15,631 nucleotides of DNA, from positions 1 to 15,631 of the forward strand of contig JAYVJM010000009.1 of NCBI GenBank assembly GCA_043769275.1. The letters run 5' to 3'. The notes beneath the pieces were generated by a model. The model was not told the DNA's origin. It saw only the letters and a program-made list of their open reading frames with translations, and searched no databases. Shown here piece by piece: positions 1-6,884 of the stretch (within the stretch, counting starts at the first letter, position 1; the number at the start of each line of letters is the position of its first letter). The position numbers and the translations under genes were made by a program. The DNA comes from JAYVJM01 sp043769275. Lineage in GTDB: Bacteria > Pseudomonadota > Gammaproteobacteria > Pseudomonadales > UBA7239.

Positions 1-2
1 AG

Positions 3-92
3 CTCAATCCCTTCGCGCTTTGTCGGAAATTACTCATCAACGCATCGCGAGCCGCCTATGCAGAACTTCAGCAATTTAGCGCGGCTGCGTAA
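3..92 (+). CDS. Possible 3' end of an upstream gene
   Basis: Frame 3 is open from the window edge to a TAA ending at 92, 25 bases before the next start codon. The last residues read NASRAAYAELQQFSAAA, an alanine-rich helical tail such as those that end enoyl-CoA hydratase-like proteins. The other two plus-strand frames are also open for much of this short stretch, so the frame is a guess and no function is assigned. If real, the gene would be the upstream neighbour in the catabolic operon. Confidence 0.25.
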   Translation, partial: LNPFALCRKLLINASRAAYAELQQFSAAA

Positions 93-117
93 CATCAGCT
101 ATTAAGGAAGACAAGCC

Positions 118-1779
118 ATGAAGCCAAATGACCCACATTGGTATTCTGAAACAGAAGTCCCCATGACCATTGCCAGCGCAGAAGCCTTTCACTGGGACAG
201 GGAAACCGATGTCGCGGTAATCGGTGCCGGTGCAGCAGGAGCCAGTGCAGCACTGGAAGCCTGCGCACAAGGCGCAAGCGTGTTACTGGTCGACCGATTT
301 ACCGGTGGCGGCGCATCGGCTATCAGCGGCGGCGTAATCTACATGGGTGGCGGCACAAAATACCAACAGCAAGCGGGATTCAACGACACGCCACAAAACA
401 TGTTTAATTACTTGAAACTGGAAACGCGCGGCATCGTTGGCGACGAAACACTAAAAAAATTCTGCGATGACAGCATTCCCAATCTGCAATGGCTGGAAAA
501 ACACGGCGTATCGTTCGATGCCAGCATGAGCCCCGTAAAAACATCGTACCCCACCAACAAATATTTTCTGTATTACTCCGGTAACGAACTGGTCAAAGAA
601 TTTACGGATGTCGCGACCCCCGCGCCACGCGGCCATCGCGTGAAATGGAAAGGCTTTTCCGGCGCAGGCTTAATGGATGCGCTACTGCGAAGCTGCCGCA
701 AAACAAGAGTTCAAACAGCTTTTATGAGCCGCGTCACGCAACTGGTTCAAAACAACGAAGGCCGAGTGCTCGGTTTCAAAATGTTGCAAATTCCCCCTCA
801 CTCGCCCCACGCCGACACCTTTGCCTCTGATTACAAATGGTTTTGCCGTTTGCGTATGTTTGTGCCGGCCATTGCGCAAAAACTGCGGGCCCGCATGGAA
901 AAAATAGAACGCGAACATGCCGTCATGCACTTGGTGCGCGTGCGTAAAGGCTTGGTTCTGGCGGCTGGCGGCTTTATTTTCAATCGTGACATGGCCAAAT
1001 TTCACGCGCCAAAATACGCCGCTGGTGCGCCGCTGGGCTCGCTAGGTTGCAACGGCAGCGGCATCCGCTTGGGCGAAAGCATCGGCGCTGCCACCGGCAA
1101 TATGCAGCGCGGCTCGGCATGGCGTTTTATTAATCCGCCCAAGGCTTGGGTACAAGGCATTATCGTCAACCGCAAAGGAAAGCGTTTTGTTAATGAACAA
1201 TGCTATGGCGCACGCATCGGTGAATTTATGTGCGAAGAAAATGATGGCATCGCAACACTGATTTTTAATCGCGCCATGCTCAGGAATGCTTTTTCACAAC
1301 TACGGCCAGGCAAAGTGTGGCTAATGCTGCAAACAGCCCCCGCATTACTCAGCATCCTATTCAATACCCACAAAGCCCGCAGCATTGATGCCTTGGCGAA
1401 AAAATGCGCCATACCACCAGAATGCCTAGCCAAAACCTTGGCGCACTACAATGCCGCCTGCGCTGGCAAAGAGGAGGATGCCATGCACAAGTCGCCGGAA
1501 TTTATGCGAACAATGCTGAAAGGCCCGTATTACGCCATGGATATTTCCTTGAAAAACAAACGCTTTATCTGCCCCGTTATCAGCCTTGGCGGCTTGCTGG
1601 TGGATGAAAAAACCGGCCAAGTGAAACGTGAAGATGGCAGCCTGTTTCCCAATCTATACGCAGCAGGACGCACAGCCGTTGGCGTAGCGTCCCAATCTTA
1701 CGTCAGCGGGCTTTCACTCGCAGACTGCATATTTTCCGGCAGACGCGCAGGTAAACAAGTCGCGGCGAACGAGCACTAG
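118..1779 (+). CDS. KstD-like FAD-dependent oxidoreductase (FAD_binding_2 family)
   Basis: This 553-residue flavoprotein belongs to the fumarate reductase/3-ketosteroid dehydrogenase fold family. The FAD-binding Rossmann motif is at residues 31-41 (DVAVIGAGAAG), with D59 ending the second strand. A GGGASAISGGV loop follows at about 63-73. The C-terminal FAD-contact segment starts at about Y514 (YAAGRTAVGVASQSYVSGLS), a pattern typical of 3-ketosteroid-delta1- and delta4-dehydrogenases. Such enzymes introduce a C=C bond next to a ring ketone using FAD. No signal peptide or membrane segment is evident, so it is probably cytoplasmic. The ATG at 118 is supported by AAGGAAG seven bases upstream. 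It is the first complete gene of a beta-oxidation-like cluster, which fits a cyclic ketone or steroid-like substrate. The exact substrate cannot be read from sequence; fumarate-reductase-like activity is less likely. Confidence 0.8.
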   Translation: MKPNDPHWYSETEVPMTIASAEAFHWDRETDVAVIGAGAAGASAALEACAQGASVLLVDRFTGGGASAISGGVIYMGGGTKYQQQAGFNDTPQNMFNYLKLETRGIVGDETLKKFCDDSIPNLQWLEKHGVSFDASMSPVKTSYPTNKYFLYYSGNELVKEFTDVATPAPRGHRVKWKGFSGAGLMDALLRSCRKTRVQTAFMSRVTQLVQNNEGRVLGFKMLQIPPHSPHADTFASDYKWFCRLRMFVPAIAQKLRARMEKIEREHAVMHLVRVRKGLVLAAGGFIFNRDMAKFHAPKYAAGAPLGSLGCNGSGIRLGESIGAATGNMQRGSAWRFINPPKAWVQGIIVNRKGKRFVNEQCYGARIGEFMCEENDGIATLIFNRAMLRNAFSQLRPGKVWLMLQTAPALLSILFNTHKARSIDALAKKCAIPPECLAKTLAHYNAACAGKEEDAMHKSPEFMRTMLKGPYYAMDISLKNKRFICPVISLGGLLVDEKTGQVKREDGSLFPNLYAAGRTAVGVASQSYVSGLSLADCIFSGRRAGKQVAANEH

Positions 1780-1781
1780 CA

Positions 1782-1795
1782 GGCGGTATACCGCC
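1782..1795. promoter_or_regulatory. 14-bp perfect palindrome between flavoprotein and acyl-CoA dehydrogenase genes
   Basis: GGCGGTATACCGCC equals its own reverse complement. It begins three bases after the flavoprotein stop codon and 104 bases before the next gene. No T-run follows, so it is not a normal intrinsic terminator. It could be a dimeric repressor operator (TetR-type operators are palindromes of this kind) or an RNA hairpin at the 3' end of the first cistron. Confidence 0.35.
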
Positions 1796-1898
1796 ACCAC
1801 GCCCGCCAATGGTAGAATTCGTGTCCTTTGATGTCAGCCGCTTTTAATGAGCGCAATCAGCGATATCTCCCAATAAAACAACAGCGAGGCGTTTCAGC

Positions 1899-3092
1899 GT
1901 GGATCTTGATTTCAGCGAAGAGCAGCAAATGCTGCGCGACACCGCACGCGGCGTGTGTGAAGAATTAGCACCATCCGACACAGTGCGCGCCATGGAAACG
2001 GATGTAAAAGGCTACCCTGCGCCGTTATGGGCGCAACTATCAGAACTTGGCATCACGAGTTTGGGCATCAGCGAAGCGCATGGCGGCATGGGTTGGGGTG
2101 CGCTGGAAATGGCCATCGTCTACGAAGAATTTGGCCGCAGCCTCGCGCCCAGCCCGCATTGGACAAGCTGTGTGCTGGCCGCCAAGTTATTGGAATTGGC
2201 GGGCGATGAAGCGCAACAAAACCACTGGCTGCCAAAAATCGCCGCTGGCAAAGCCATTTTTAGCCCCGCGTGGATAGAACCAAAAAACGGCTTCGGCGCG
2301 GAAGGCATTCAGCTCAACACGACCAAAACCACCGACGGCTACACACTCAATGGCACAAAATTAATGGTGCCGTTTGCCGCCAGCGCGGATCGCTTGATTG
2401 TGCTTGCACGCACAGGCGTAGGAGTGGAAGACGTAATCGGCCTGCTGGTTGATCCTAAAGCCGTCGGCGTAACTTGCACAAAAGAACAAAACCACGCTGG
2501 CGAAACGATTTATCAAGTTGATTTTTCCAATGTGCCCGTGAAAAAAAGCGAAATATTGAATACAAAATTCTGGGCAGCATGGGACGAAGCCATGACGCGC
2601 AGCATCGTGGCATTGGCAGCACAAGCCATCGGCGGCGCGCAAGCCATTCACGCCATAAGCGTGGACTATTCCAAACAGCGCGTACAGTTCGGCAAGCCCA
2701 TTGGCTCCTTTCAAGCCATTGCACACTACCTGGCCGATTTAATCGTCGAAATCGAAGGCGCAAAAGTGCTGGTGTATCAAGCTGCTTGGGCGATAGACAA
2801 TTTTGCAAGAACCGGCAAACCCTATGCCCGTTTAGCCGCGATGGCCAAACTGCAAGCCTGCAACGTGTTCCGCAAAGCCTCGGCTACCGGCGTGCAAATT
2901 CATGGCGGTTTTGGTTTTACCTCGGAAGGCGACCCGCAACTGTTTTTCCGCCGCGCCAAATACCAGCAAGTAACAAACTGGGACAGTGCCTATTTAGAAG
3001 AGCGCATCGCCGCACTGATTCTCGACGCGCCCGCCTCTGTCGTCCCCAACAAAACACAAAAAAACACCGAGAAAACGCATGAAACTGCTTGA
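1899..3092 (+). CDS. Acyl-CoA dehydrogenase
   Basis: This 397-residue FAD enzyme would oxidise an acyl-CoA to the 2-enoyl-CoA and pass electrons to ETF. The N-terminus (MDLDFSEEQQMLRDTARG) is the usual acyl-CoA dehydrogenase start. The conserved helix around R261 (SKQRVQFGKPIGSFQAI) and the late motif at H335 (HGGFGFTSEGD) are both present, and the length is normal. The late motif resembles acyl-CoA dehydrogenases of steroid side-chain and other bulky-substrate pathways rather than short-chain enzymes; I could not place the catalytic glutamate with confidence. The start is GTG, supported by GAGG about nine bases upstream. Its last 14 bases overlap the original start codon of the downstream SDR gene (3079), so the two were translationally coupled before the insertion described below. 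Confidence 0.88.
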   Translation: MDLDFSEEQQMLRDTARGVCEELAPSDTVRAMETDVKGYPAPLWAQLSELGITSLGISEAHGGMGWGALEMAIVYEEFGRSLAPSPHWTSCVLAAKLLELAGDEAQQNHWLPKIAAGKAIFSPAWIEPKNGFGAEGIQLNTTKTTDGYTLNGTKLMVPFAASADRLIVLARTGVGVEDVIGLLVDPKAVGVTCTKEQNHAGETIYQVDFSNVPVKKSEILNTKFWAAWDEAMTRSIVALAAQAIGGAQAIHAISVDYSKQRVQFGKPIGSFQAIAHYLADLIVEIEGAKVLVYQAAWAIDNFARTGKPYARLAAMAKLQACNVFRKASATGVQIHGGFGFTSEGDPQLFFRRAKYQQVTNWDSAYLEERIAALILDAPASVVPNKTQKNTEKTHETA

Positions 3093-3128
3093 AGGAAAAG
3101 CCGCCGTTGTCACCGGCGCAGGGCGCGG
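3079..3128 (+). repeat. Left copy of 50-bp direct repeat flanking the insert
   Basis: It matches 5236-5285 at 48 of 50 bases (offset 2157). The two differences are both in codon 3 (CTG here, TTA in the right copy), and both codons encode leucine. The final 41 bases are identical. Confidence 0.95.
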
Positions 3129-3138
3129 TCACGCATAG
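3079..3138 (+). pseudogene. Decapitated 5' end of the SDR gene (codons 1-17)
   Basis: From the ATG at 3079 the reading frame gives MKLLEGKAAVVTGAGRG, identical to residues 1-17 of the complete SDR at 5236. It then reads HA and stops at 3136-3138. The match breaks at base 3129, inside the TGxxxGIG cofactor loop. This is the native SDR start: it overlaps the end of the acyl-CoA dehydrogenase gene by 14 bases, a normal operon join. It now acts at most as a 19-codon leader peptide in front of the inserted ATPase gene. Confidence 0.85.
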
Positions 3139-3165
3139 GGTGAAAATATTTGAGTGGTGTTAAAA

Positions 3166-4575
3166 ATGAAATTTGAATTTGAAAAGCTAGGGCTCCTGGA
3201 TGAGGCAACATTGGAGCTAGCGGATTTAACGCTTATTTGCGGCGAGAACAACACAGGGAAAACCTATGCCACCTACGCGTTGTATGGGTTTTTGCGAAGC
3301 TGGCGTCGTTTGTTGCAGATGGTTCTTACACAGGAAATTGAGTCTATTGCCAAGGCTGAGGGAGCCTACAAATTTGACTTGCACGACATGTTTCATGGCA
3401 AGGTGAATACCTATCTCGCCAAACTCGGCGAAAAATACATCTCTTTGCTGCCGCGTGCTTTTGCCGCGAATAAGAGCTTCTTTGATGGTGTTCGAATTTT
3501 GGTGTCGGTTGACGACACACTGGATTTCAGTGGTGCGCCCTTTCAGCGAACGATCAAAGATGGCCCTGCAGGTAAAGTTTTGGCAACACTTAGCAAGGAG
3601 TCGGGCAGTAATGTGCTTGAACTTCTAATAGCCGACGACTCTTTGCTCCGCTCACCCTTCAGCGGTTTAAGTCAGTTTGTTGTCGATGCAATTGCCGAGA
3701 TCGTTTTTTCCCCTTACCTGCCAGATACCCATGTCTCCAGTGCGGAGCGCACAGGGGCCGCCATATTTCGGCGCGAGCTCGACATAGCTCGAACCAGAAT
3801 GCTGGAAAAACTCATCAATATGGATTCCAAAGAAATCAAACAAAATCAATTTAACCGGTCGGAGCAGGTGGATGCCGGCTATGCATGGCCTGTAGAGGAT
3901 AACGTTGAGTTTATCCGGCAACTGGAGGATATCGACAAACAAACAGGCCAGTTGGCTTCAGAAACCCCCATGCTCCTTAAGGCCTTCGATGCCATTATTG
4001 GCGGCAGCTATAAGGTCATTAAAGATCAGGACTTGGTCTATCAGCCTAAAGGTAGCGGCAAGCCACGATTCTCGATGAATGAATCGTCCAGTTGCATCCG
4101 TGCTTTGCTGGATGTTGGCTTTTATCTGCGCTGTAAGGCAAAGCCAGGTGACGTGTTCATCATTGATGAGCCAGAGTTAAATTTGCATCCGCGCAATCAG
4201 CGGGCATTTGCGCGGCTAGTAGCGCGAATGGTAAACGCGGGCATCAAGGTATTTATTACCACGCACAGCGATTATCTGATCAAAGAGTTCAACACCTTGA
4301 TCATGCTTGCGCAAAAAACAACGCATACCCAGCAAATGCAGCAGACATACGGTTATGCGGATGAAGAGCTGCTGAGCCCACAACGGGTTCGTTTGTACAT
4401 GACTGGCACCGAACTCAAACCCGCCAGCGCCAAAGGTAAACGTGCCACACGCATCAATACGCTCAAACCCGCCACGATTCATCACGACCGGGGTATTGAG
4501 GTCACAACCTTCGATACCACGATTGAAGAAATGAACGCCATTCAGAGCGAGATTCTGTATGGAGGCGATCTCTGA
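3166..4575 (+). CDS. ABC/OLD-type AAA ATPase, candidate defence-system sensor or motor
   Basis: This 469-residue protein has the split ABC-ATPase layout of the AAA_15/AAA_21 group. The first strand starts at once (MKFEFEKLGLLDEATLELA) and Walker A is at 26-33 (GENNTGKT). A long, variable insertion follows. The signature-like segment (SMNESSSCIRALLDVG) comes before Walker B (VFIIDEPELNLHP, with D334 and E335), and the H-switch is H367 (ITTHSDYL). These motifs predict ATP-driven dimerisation, as in OLD, PtuA of Septu and AriA of PARIS. ATG 3166 is chosen because the family's first strand begins there and a GAG lies about ten bases upstream. An in-frame GTG at 3154 would add four residues. It lies in the insert within the SDR gene and overlaps the next gene by one base. 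Its specific family is not recognised. Confidence 0.85.
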   Translation: MKFEFEKLGLLDEATLELADLTLICGENNTGKTYATYALYGFLRSWRRLLQMVLTQEIESIAKAEGAYKFDLHDMFHGKVNTYLAKLGEKYISLLPRAFAANKSFFDGVRILVSVDDTLDFSGAPFQRTIKDGPAGKVLATLSKESGSNVLELLIADDSLLRSPFSGLSQFVVDAIAEIVFSPYLPDTHVSSAERTGAAIFRRELDIARTRMLEKLINMDSKEIKQNQFNRSEQVDAGYAWPVEDNVEFIRQLEDIDKQTGQLASETPMLLKAFDAIIGGSYKVIKDQDLVYQPKGSGKPRFSMNESSSCIRALLDVGFYLRCKAKPGDVFIIDEPELNLHPRNQRAFARLVARMVNAGIKVFITTHSDYLIKEFNTLIMLAQKTTHTQQMQQTYGYADEELLSPQRVRLYMTGTELKPASAKGKRATRINTLKPATIHHDRGIEVTTFDTTIEEMNAIQSEILYGGDL

Positions 4576-5165
4576 TGCTGGCGAATGCGATGGTGAAACT
4601 GAAAGATTCACTGAGCTGCATTACCTACAACGGAGCTCAACACACCGATATTCAGATTGATGAAACGGATGCCGCTGCCAAACTCAAAAAAATCACGCTG
4701 GCAGCACCAAAAGGAGACTGGTTAAGCTTCAATCCTGATGACGGGCGAAAATGCAAACGCATCCATCGCCCCTGTAATGCCGTGGTGATGTCGCCGTTGT
4801 TGGCAATCGATGGCTATGATCATCACCGTGCTTGTGATTGTGTGGTGGTGGTCAATCGGGGTGGGCAGCTTACTGTGGTGTATATCGACTTGAAGTCAGG
4901 CAATCCCGTGGGTTACGCCGGGCAGTTCAAAAGCACGCGTCAATTTGTGCGTTATGCCTTGGGCCTTCTCGAAGAATTTCATCAGGAAAAGCTAAGCATC
5001 GCAGAAGAAAGATACGTGATTCTGTATGGTGGAAAAGCGCCCTTACTGAACAAAACAACGACAATTCTAAAAGCCGAAAAAATGGGAAAAAGCAAACTCG
5101 ACGCCGCTTACAAGCGCGAGGTCACCAATTCTGCCCGTTTATATCTCAAGGAATTACTGGATTGA
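4575..5165 (+). CDS. Uncharacterised 196-residue protein with a possible PD-(D/E)xK nuclease core
   Basis: The start overlaps the ATPase stop by one base (TGATG), with GGAGG nine bases upstream, so the pair is translationally coupled. The central part runs ACDCVVVV, then LTVVYIDLKSG, then GQFKSTRQFVRYALGLL. This gives D88, then D105-x-K107 on a hydrophobic strand, then Q117 and an amphipathic helix, which is the order of a PD-(D/E)xK nuclease core. A basic, cysteine-containing stretch at about 58-67 (GRKCKRIHRP) could contact nucleic acid. No signal peptide or membrane helix is visible. The working idea is that it is the effector partner of the ATPase. It does not look like the HNH protein PtuB. 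The nuclease call rests on motif order only; a non-catalytic partner is possible. Confidence 0.7.
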   Translation: MLANAMVKLKDSLSCITYNGAQHTDIQIDETDAAAKLKKITLAAPKGDWLSFNPDDGRKCKRIHRPCNAVVMSPLLAIDGYDHHRACDCVVVVNRGGQLTVVYIDLKSGNPVGYAGQFKSTRQFVRYALGLLEEFHQEKLSIAEERYVILYGGKAPLLNKTTTILKAEKMGKSKLDAAYKREVTNSARLYLKELLD

Positions 5166-5193
5166 TTATGCGGCCTGTTTTCATCAATTCCCT

Positions 5194-5208
5194 CTCCCCT
5201 TGTGGGAG
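5194..5208 (+). repeat. Small hairpin resembling a gammaproteobacterial intergenic repeat
   Basis: CTCCC and GGGAG pair across a five-base loop (CTTGT) 28 bases after the nuclease-like gene. The sequence looks like part of the common CTCTCCC...TTGTGGGAG intergenic repeat found in gammaproteobacteria. There is no T-run, so transcription would be expected to read through into the SDR gene. Confidence 0.4.
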
Positions 5209-5218
5209 CAGGATATCA

Positions 5219-5228
5219 CTCAATTGAG
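5219..5228. promoter_or_regulatory. 10-bp palindrome just upstream of the restored SDR start
   Basis: CTCAATTGAG is a perfect palindrome whose last bases lead into the Shine-Dalgarno region GAGAGG (5226-5231). It could be a small operator or chance; no regulator is encoded nearby. Confidence 0.2.
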
Positions 5229-5235
5229 AGGCTTT

Positions 5236-5285
5236 ATGAAATTACTTGAAGGAAAAGCCGCCGTTGTCACCGGCGCAGGGCGCGG
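5236..5285 (+). repeat. Right copy of 50-bp direct repeat (restored SDR start)
   Basis: It matches 3079-3128 at 48/50 bases. It lies at the right edge of the insert and supplies codons 1-17 of the intact SDR. Upstream of the ATG the two copies have little in common beyond a short GAGA, so the homology begins essentially at the start codon. Confidence 0.95.
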
Positions 5286-6120
5286 CATCGGGCGCGGGCA
5301 TTGTTTGCATCTGGCTAAAAACGGCGCGAGCGTGGTGGTGAATGACATCGCCCTCGCGGAAGCCGAAAAAGTCGTCGCAGAAATTATCGCCGCTGGCGGA
5401 AAAGCCGTGGCCAATAATTCCGATATTGGCAGCCGTGCCGGTTGTGAAGCCATAGTGCAGCAATGCATCGACGCTTTCGGCCATATCGACATCGCCATCA
5501 ACAACGCCGGTGTGGTGCGCGACAAAACCATGCTCAAATTAGAAGATGCCGACTTCGAGCTGGTGTGGCGCATTCACGTGATGGGCGCATTCTGGGTGGC
5601 GCAAGCCGCCGCCAAACAGATGGTGGAACAAGGCACGGGCGGCGCGATTATTAACACCACCTCCGGCGCGCATTTCGGCAGTTTTGGCCAAACCAACTAT
5701 GCCGCTGCCAAAGGTGCCATCGCCTCCATGACTTACACATGGGCGATGGAATTTGCCAAATACGGCATTCGCGTGAATGCCATCGGCCCGCTGGCTACTA
5801 CGCACATGTCAGCCACCTTTGCCGATGCCGACAAAATGCCCTACTTCCCGCCCGAAAATAACGGCCCCATCGTGTGCTGGCTGTGCTCCGACGAAGCCGA
5901 TTACGTCTCTGGCCAAATTTTTGGCACCGGCGGCGACCGTATTTCACATATGGTGCAGCCGCATTACGGCAAAACTTTAATTCAACCCGGCGGCTGGGAA
6001 ATCGACCAGATTCGCACGTATTTCAAACAGCACATGCAGCCCGAATTTGGCGCGCTGGGCATGTTGGGCAAGCCGTATCCTTTTAATTCAGGTGTGAAAG
6101 CGCCTGTAAAAGTTGATTAG
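5236..6120 (+). CDS. Short-chain dehydrogenase/reductase (SDR), hydroxyacyl-CoA dehydrogenase-like
   Basis: This 294-residue NAD(P)-dependent oxidoreductase has the classical cofactor loop T12-GAGRGI-G19, NNAG at 89-92, catalytic S143, and Y155-AAA-K159. The GRGIGRGH start and VNDI at about 35-38 resemble the dehydrogenase domain of multifunctional beta-oxidation enzymes (HSD17B4-like). A role in oxidising a 3-hydroxyacyl-CoA in this cluster is therefore likely; a ring-hydroxysteroid substrate is the alternative. The extension after residue 240 (QPHYGKTLIQPGGWEID) is also typical of that subgroup. The ATG at 5236 has GAGAGG about four bases upstream and matches the ancestral start at 3079. 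Codons 1-17 came with the insertion, so its translation now depends on DNA from the insert instead of coupling to the acyl-CoA dehydrogenase gene. Confidence 0.88.
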   Translation: MKLLEGKAAVVTGAGRGIGRGHCLHLAKNGASVVVNDIALAEAEKVVAEIIAAGGKAVANNSDIGSRAGCEAIVQQCIDAFGHIDIAINNAGVVRDKTMLKLEDADFELVWRIHVMGAFWVAQAAAKQMVEQGTGGAIINTTSGAHFGSFGQTNYAAAKGAIASMTYTWAMEFAKYGIRVNAIGPLATTHMSATFADADKMPYFPPENNGPIVCWLCSDEADYVSGQIFGTGGDRISHMVQPHYGKTLIQPGGWEIDQIRTYFKQHMQPEFGALGMLGKPYPFNSGVKAPVKVD

Positions 6121-6139
6121 GTTTTTCGAGGAGAACAAT

Positions 6140-6745
6140 GTGCTTGATCACTTAATGCAAGATACAGTTTCCCTGCTTAAGAAAAACGGCACTGAAACTA
6201 AAGGCTTGAAGGCGAGCGTTCGGGGCAGCAAAATCGTCATCTTACCGCCAGTAAAAAACAAGTTGTTAATTGAGCCGGAAGACTTAATTCACAGGACTAT
6301 GTCCAATGGAGCCGAAGAGACATACCGTGTAATAGACCCTGGTTTTAAGGAAGGGTTGCCGGGTCACATCCAAGCCCATTATCAAATGGAAGTGCGAAAA
6401 TTAGGCATCCAAGAAACGAAAGAGGCAGTTCAGAGCATTCAGAGTATTACGTACAATATCGTCGGAAATAATGCTCGCATCAATCAAAACTCCATCGACA
6501 ATTCAGCAAACAAAGTCCATATCAACTCAACCGCACTTCAAAACATAGAAATGCTCCGAGCAGAAATTAATCAACTGCACATTTCAGAAGAGGAGCGAAC
6601 TGAGATTGTCGAGTGTATAGATGCGATTGAAGAGCAATTCAAATCTGGAAACCCTAAAAAAACGATTGTCTCTAGGTTGCTAAAAATGCTCCCAGATGTG
6701 GCCACTGTCACGTCAAGTGTTGCGTCAATAATGAATTGTTTATAA
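6140..6745 (+). CDS. Uncharacterised conserved 201-residue protein, accessory-type
   Basis: GTG at 6140 is chosen because GAGGAG (6128-6133) lies six bases upstream; a longer reading from TTG 6113 would overlap the SDR end without a good ribosome site. Residues 1-90 look like a beta-rich domain (KASVRGSKIVILPP, LLIEPEDLIHRTMSNGAEE, then GHIQAHYQMEVRK). A linker with IVGNNARINQNSIDNSAN follows at about 112-130, then a helical C-terminal half (LRAEINQLHISEEERTEIVE) and a mildly hydrophobic tail. This layout occurs in a widespread uncharacterised group, but I know of no assigned function. Base use seems more AT-rich than in the flanking catabolic genes, suggesting a later arrival. It lies 19 bases after the SDR stop. 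Confidence 0.7.
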   Translation: MLDHLMQDTVSLLKKNGTETKGLKASVRGSKIVILPPVKNKLLIEPEDLIHRTMSNGAEETYRVIDPGFKEGLPGHIQAHYQMEVRKLGIQETKEAVQSIQSITYNIVGNNARINQNSIDNSANKVHINSTALQNIEMLRAEINQLHISEEERTEIVECIDAIEEQFKSGNPKKTIVSRLLKMLPDVATVTSSVASIMNCL

Positions 6746-6764
6746 ATGTGCACACTTTTTTATT

Positions 6765-6835
6765 TCGTCGTTCCCACGCAGGCGGGAACCCAGAAAATTT
6801 AAAAAACTGGATGCCCGCCTTCGCGCGCATGACGA
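6765..6835. repeat. Inverted-repeat (REP/MITE-like) element
   Basis: Two 29-base arms, 6765-6793 and 6807-6835, are imperfect reverse complements (about 22 of 29 match) around a 13-base A/T-rich loop. The arms contain the familiar proteobacterial pattern TTCCCACGCAGGCGGGAA and CCAG/CTGG at the inner edge, as in dRS3-like and related non-autonomous repeats. As RNA it would form a long stem between the accessory gene and the ketoacyl-synthase-like gene. It could protect the upstream mRNA or reduce read-through. Confidence 0.7.
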
Positions 6836-6884
6836 TATTTTCAAGGTTATTTTCAAGCCGTATGAAAACCAACAGGACAGCACC

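Larger units (their letters stand above)
3129..5285 (+). mobile_element. 2157-bp gene-start-restoring insertion carrying an ATPase/nuclease-like pair
   Basis: The insert is one copy of a 50-bp direct repeat plus 2107 bases of unique DNA. It splits the SDR gene after codon 17 and supplies a new codon 1-17 segment on its right side, leaving a full-length SDR gene. No integrase, transposase, terminal inverted repeat or short target duplication is seen inside it. The repeat is too long and too diverged to be a fresh target-site duplication. It resembles att sites of elements that enter the end of a gene and rebuild it, or a recombination event with DNA already carrying an SDR start. Both cargo genes share the strand of the operon. 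Confidence 0.8.

Noticed and set aside
682..1005. Long minus-strand open frame within the flavoprotein gene
   Set aside because: It is an antisense shadow of a well-supported gene, without family features or a ribosome site.
2579..3082. Second plus-strand open frame within the acyl-CoA dehydrogenase gene
   Set aside because: It is arginine-rich, low-complexity out-of-frame translation of a conserved gene.
3100..3120. CGCCG-TTGTCAC-CGGCG inside the repeat as a tyrosine-recombinase core site
   Set aside because: Five-base arms in GC-rich coding DNA are expected by chance, and the bases encode the conserved SDR cofactor loop.
5200..5235. Longer SDR start at TTG 5200
   Set aside because: It would add 12 residues with no family match; ATG 5236 has a better ribosome site and equals the ancestral start at 3079.
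3079..5285. The 50-bp repeat as a transposon target-site duplication
   Set aside because: It is far longer than transposon duplications, the copies differ at two bases, and neither inverted ends nor a transposase are present.
6113..6139. TTG 6113 as start of the 201-residue protein
   Set aside because: It lies inside the SDR 3' end without a ribosome site, while GTG 6140 has GAGGAG at ideal spacing.
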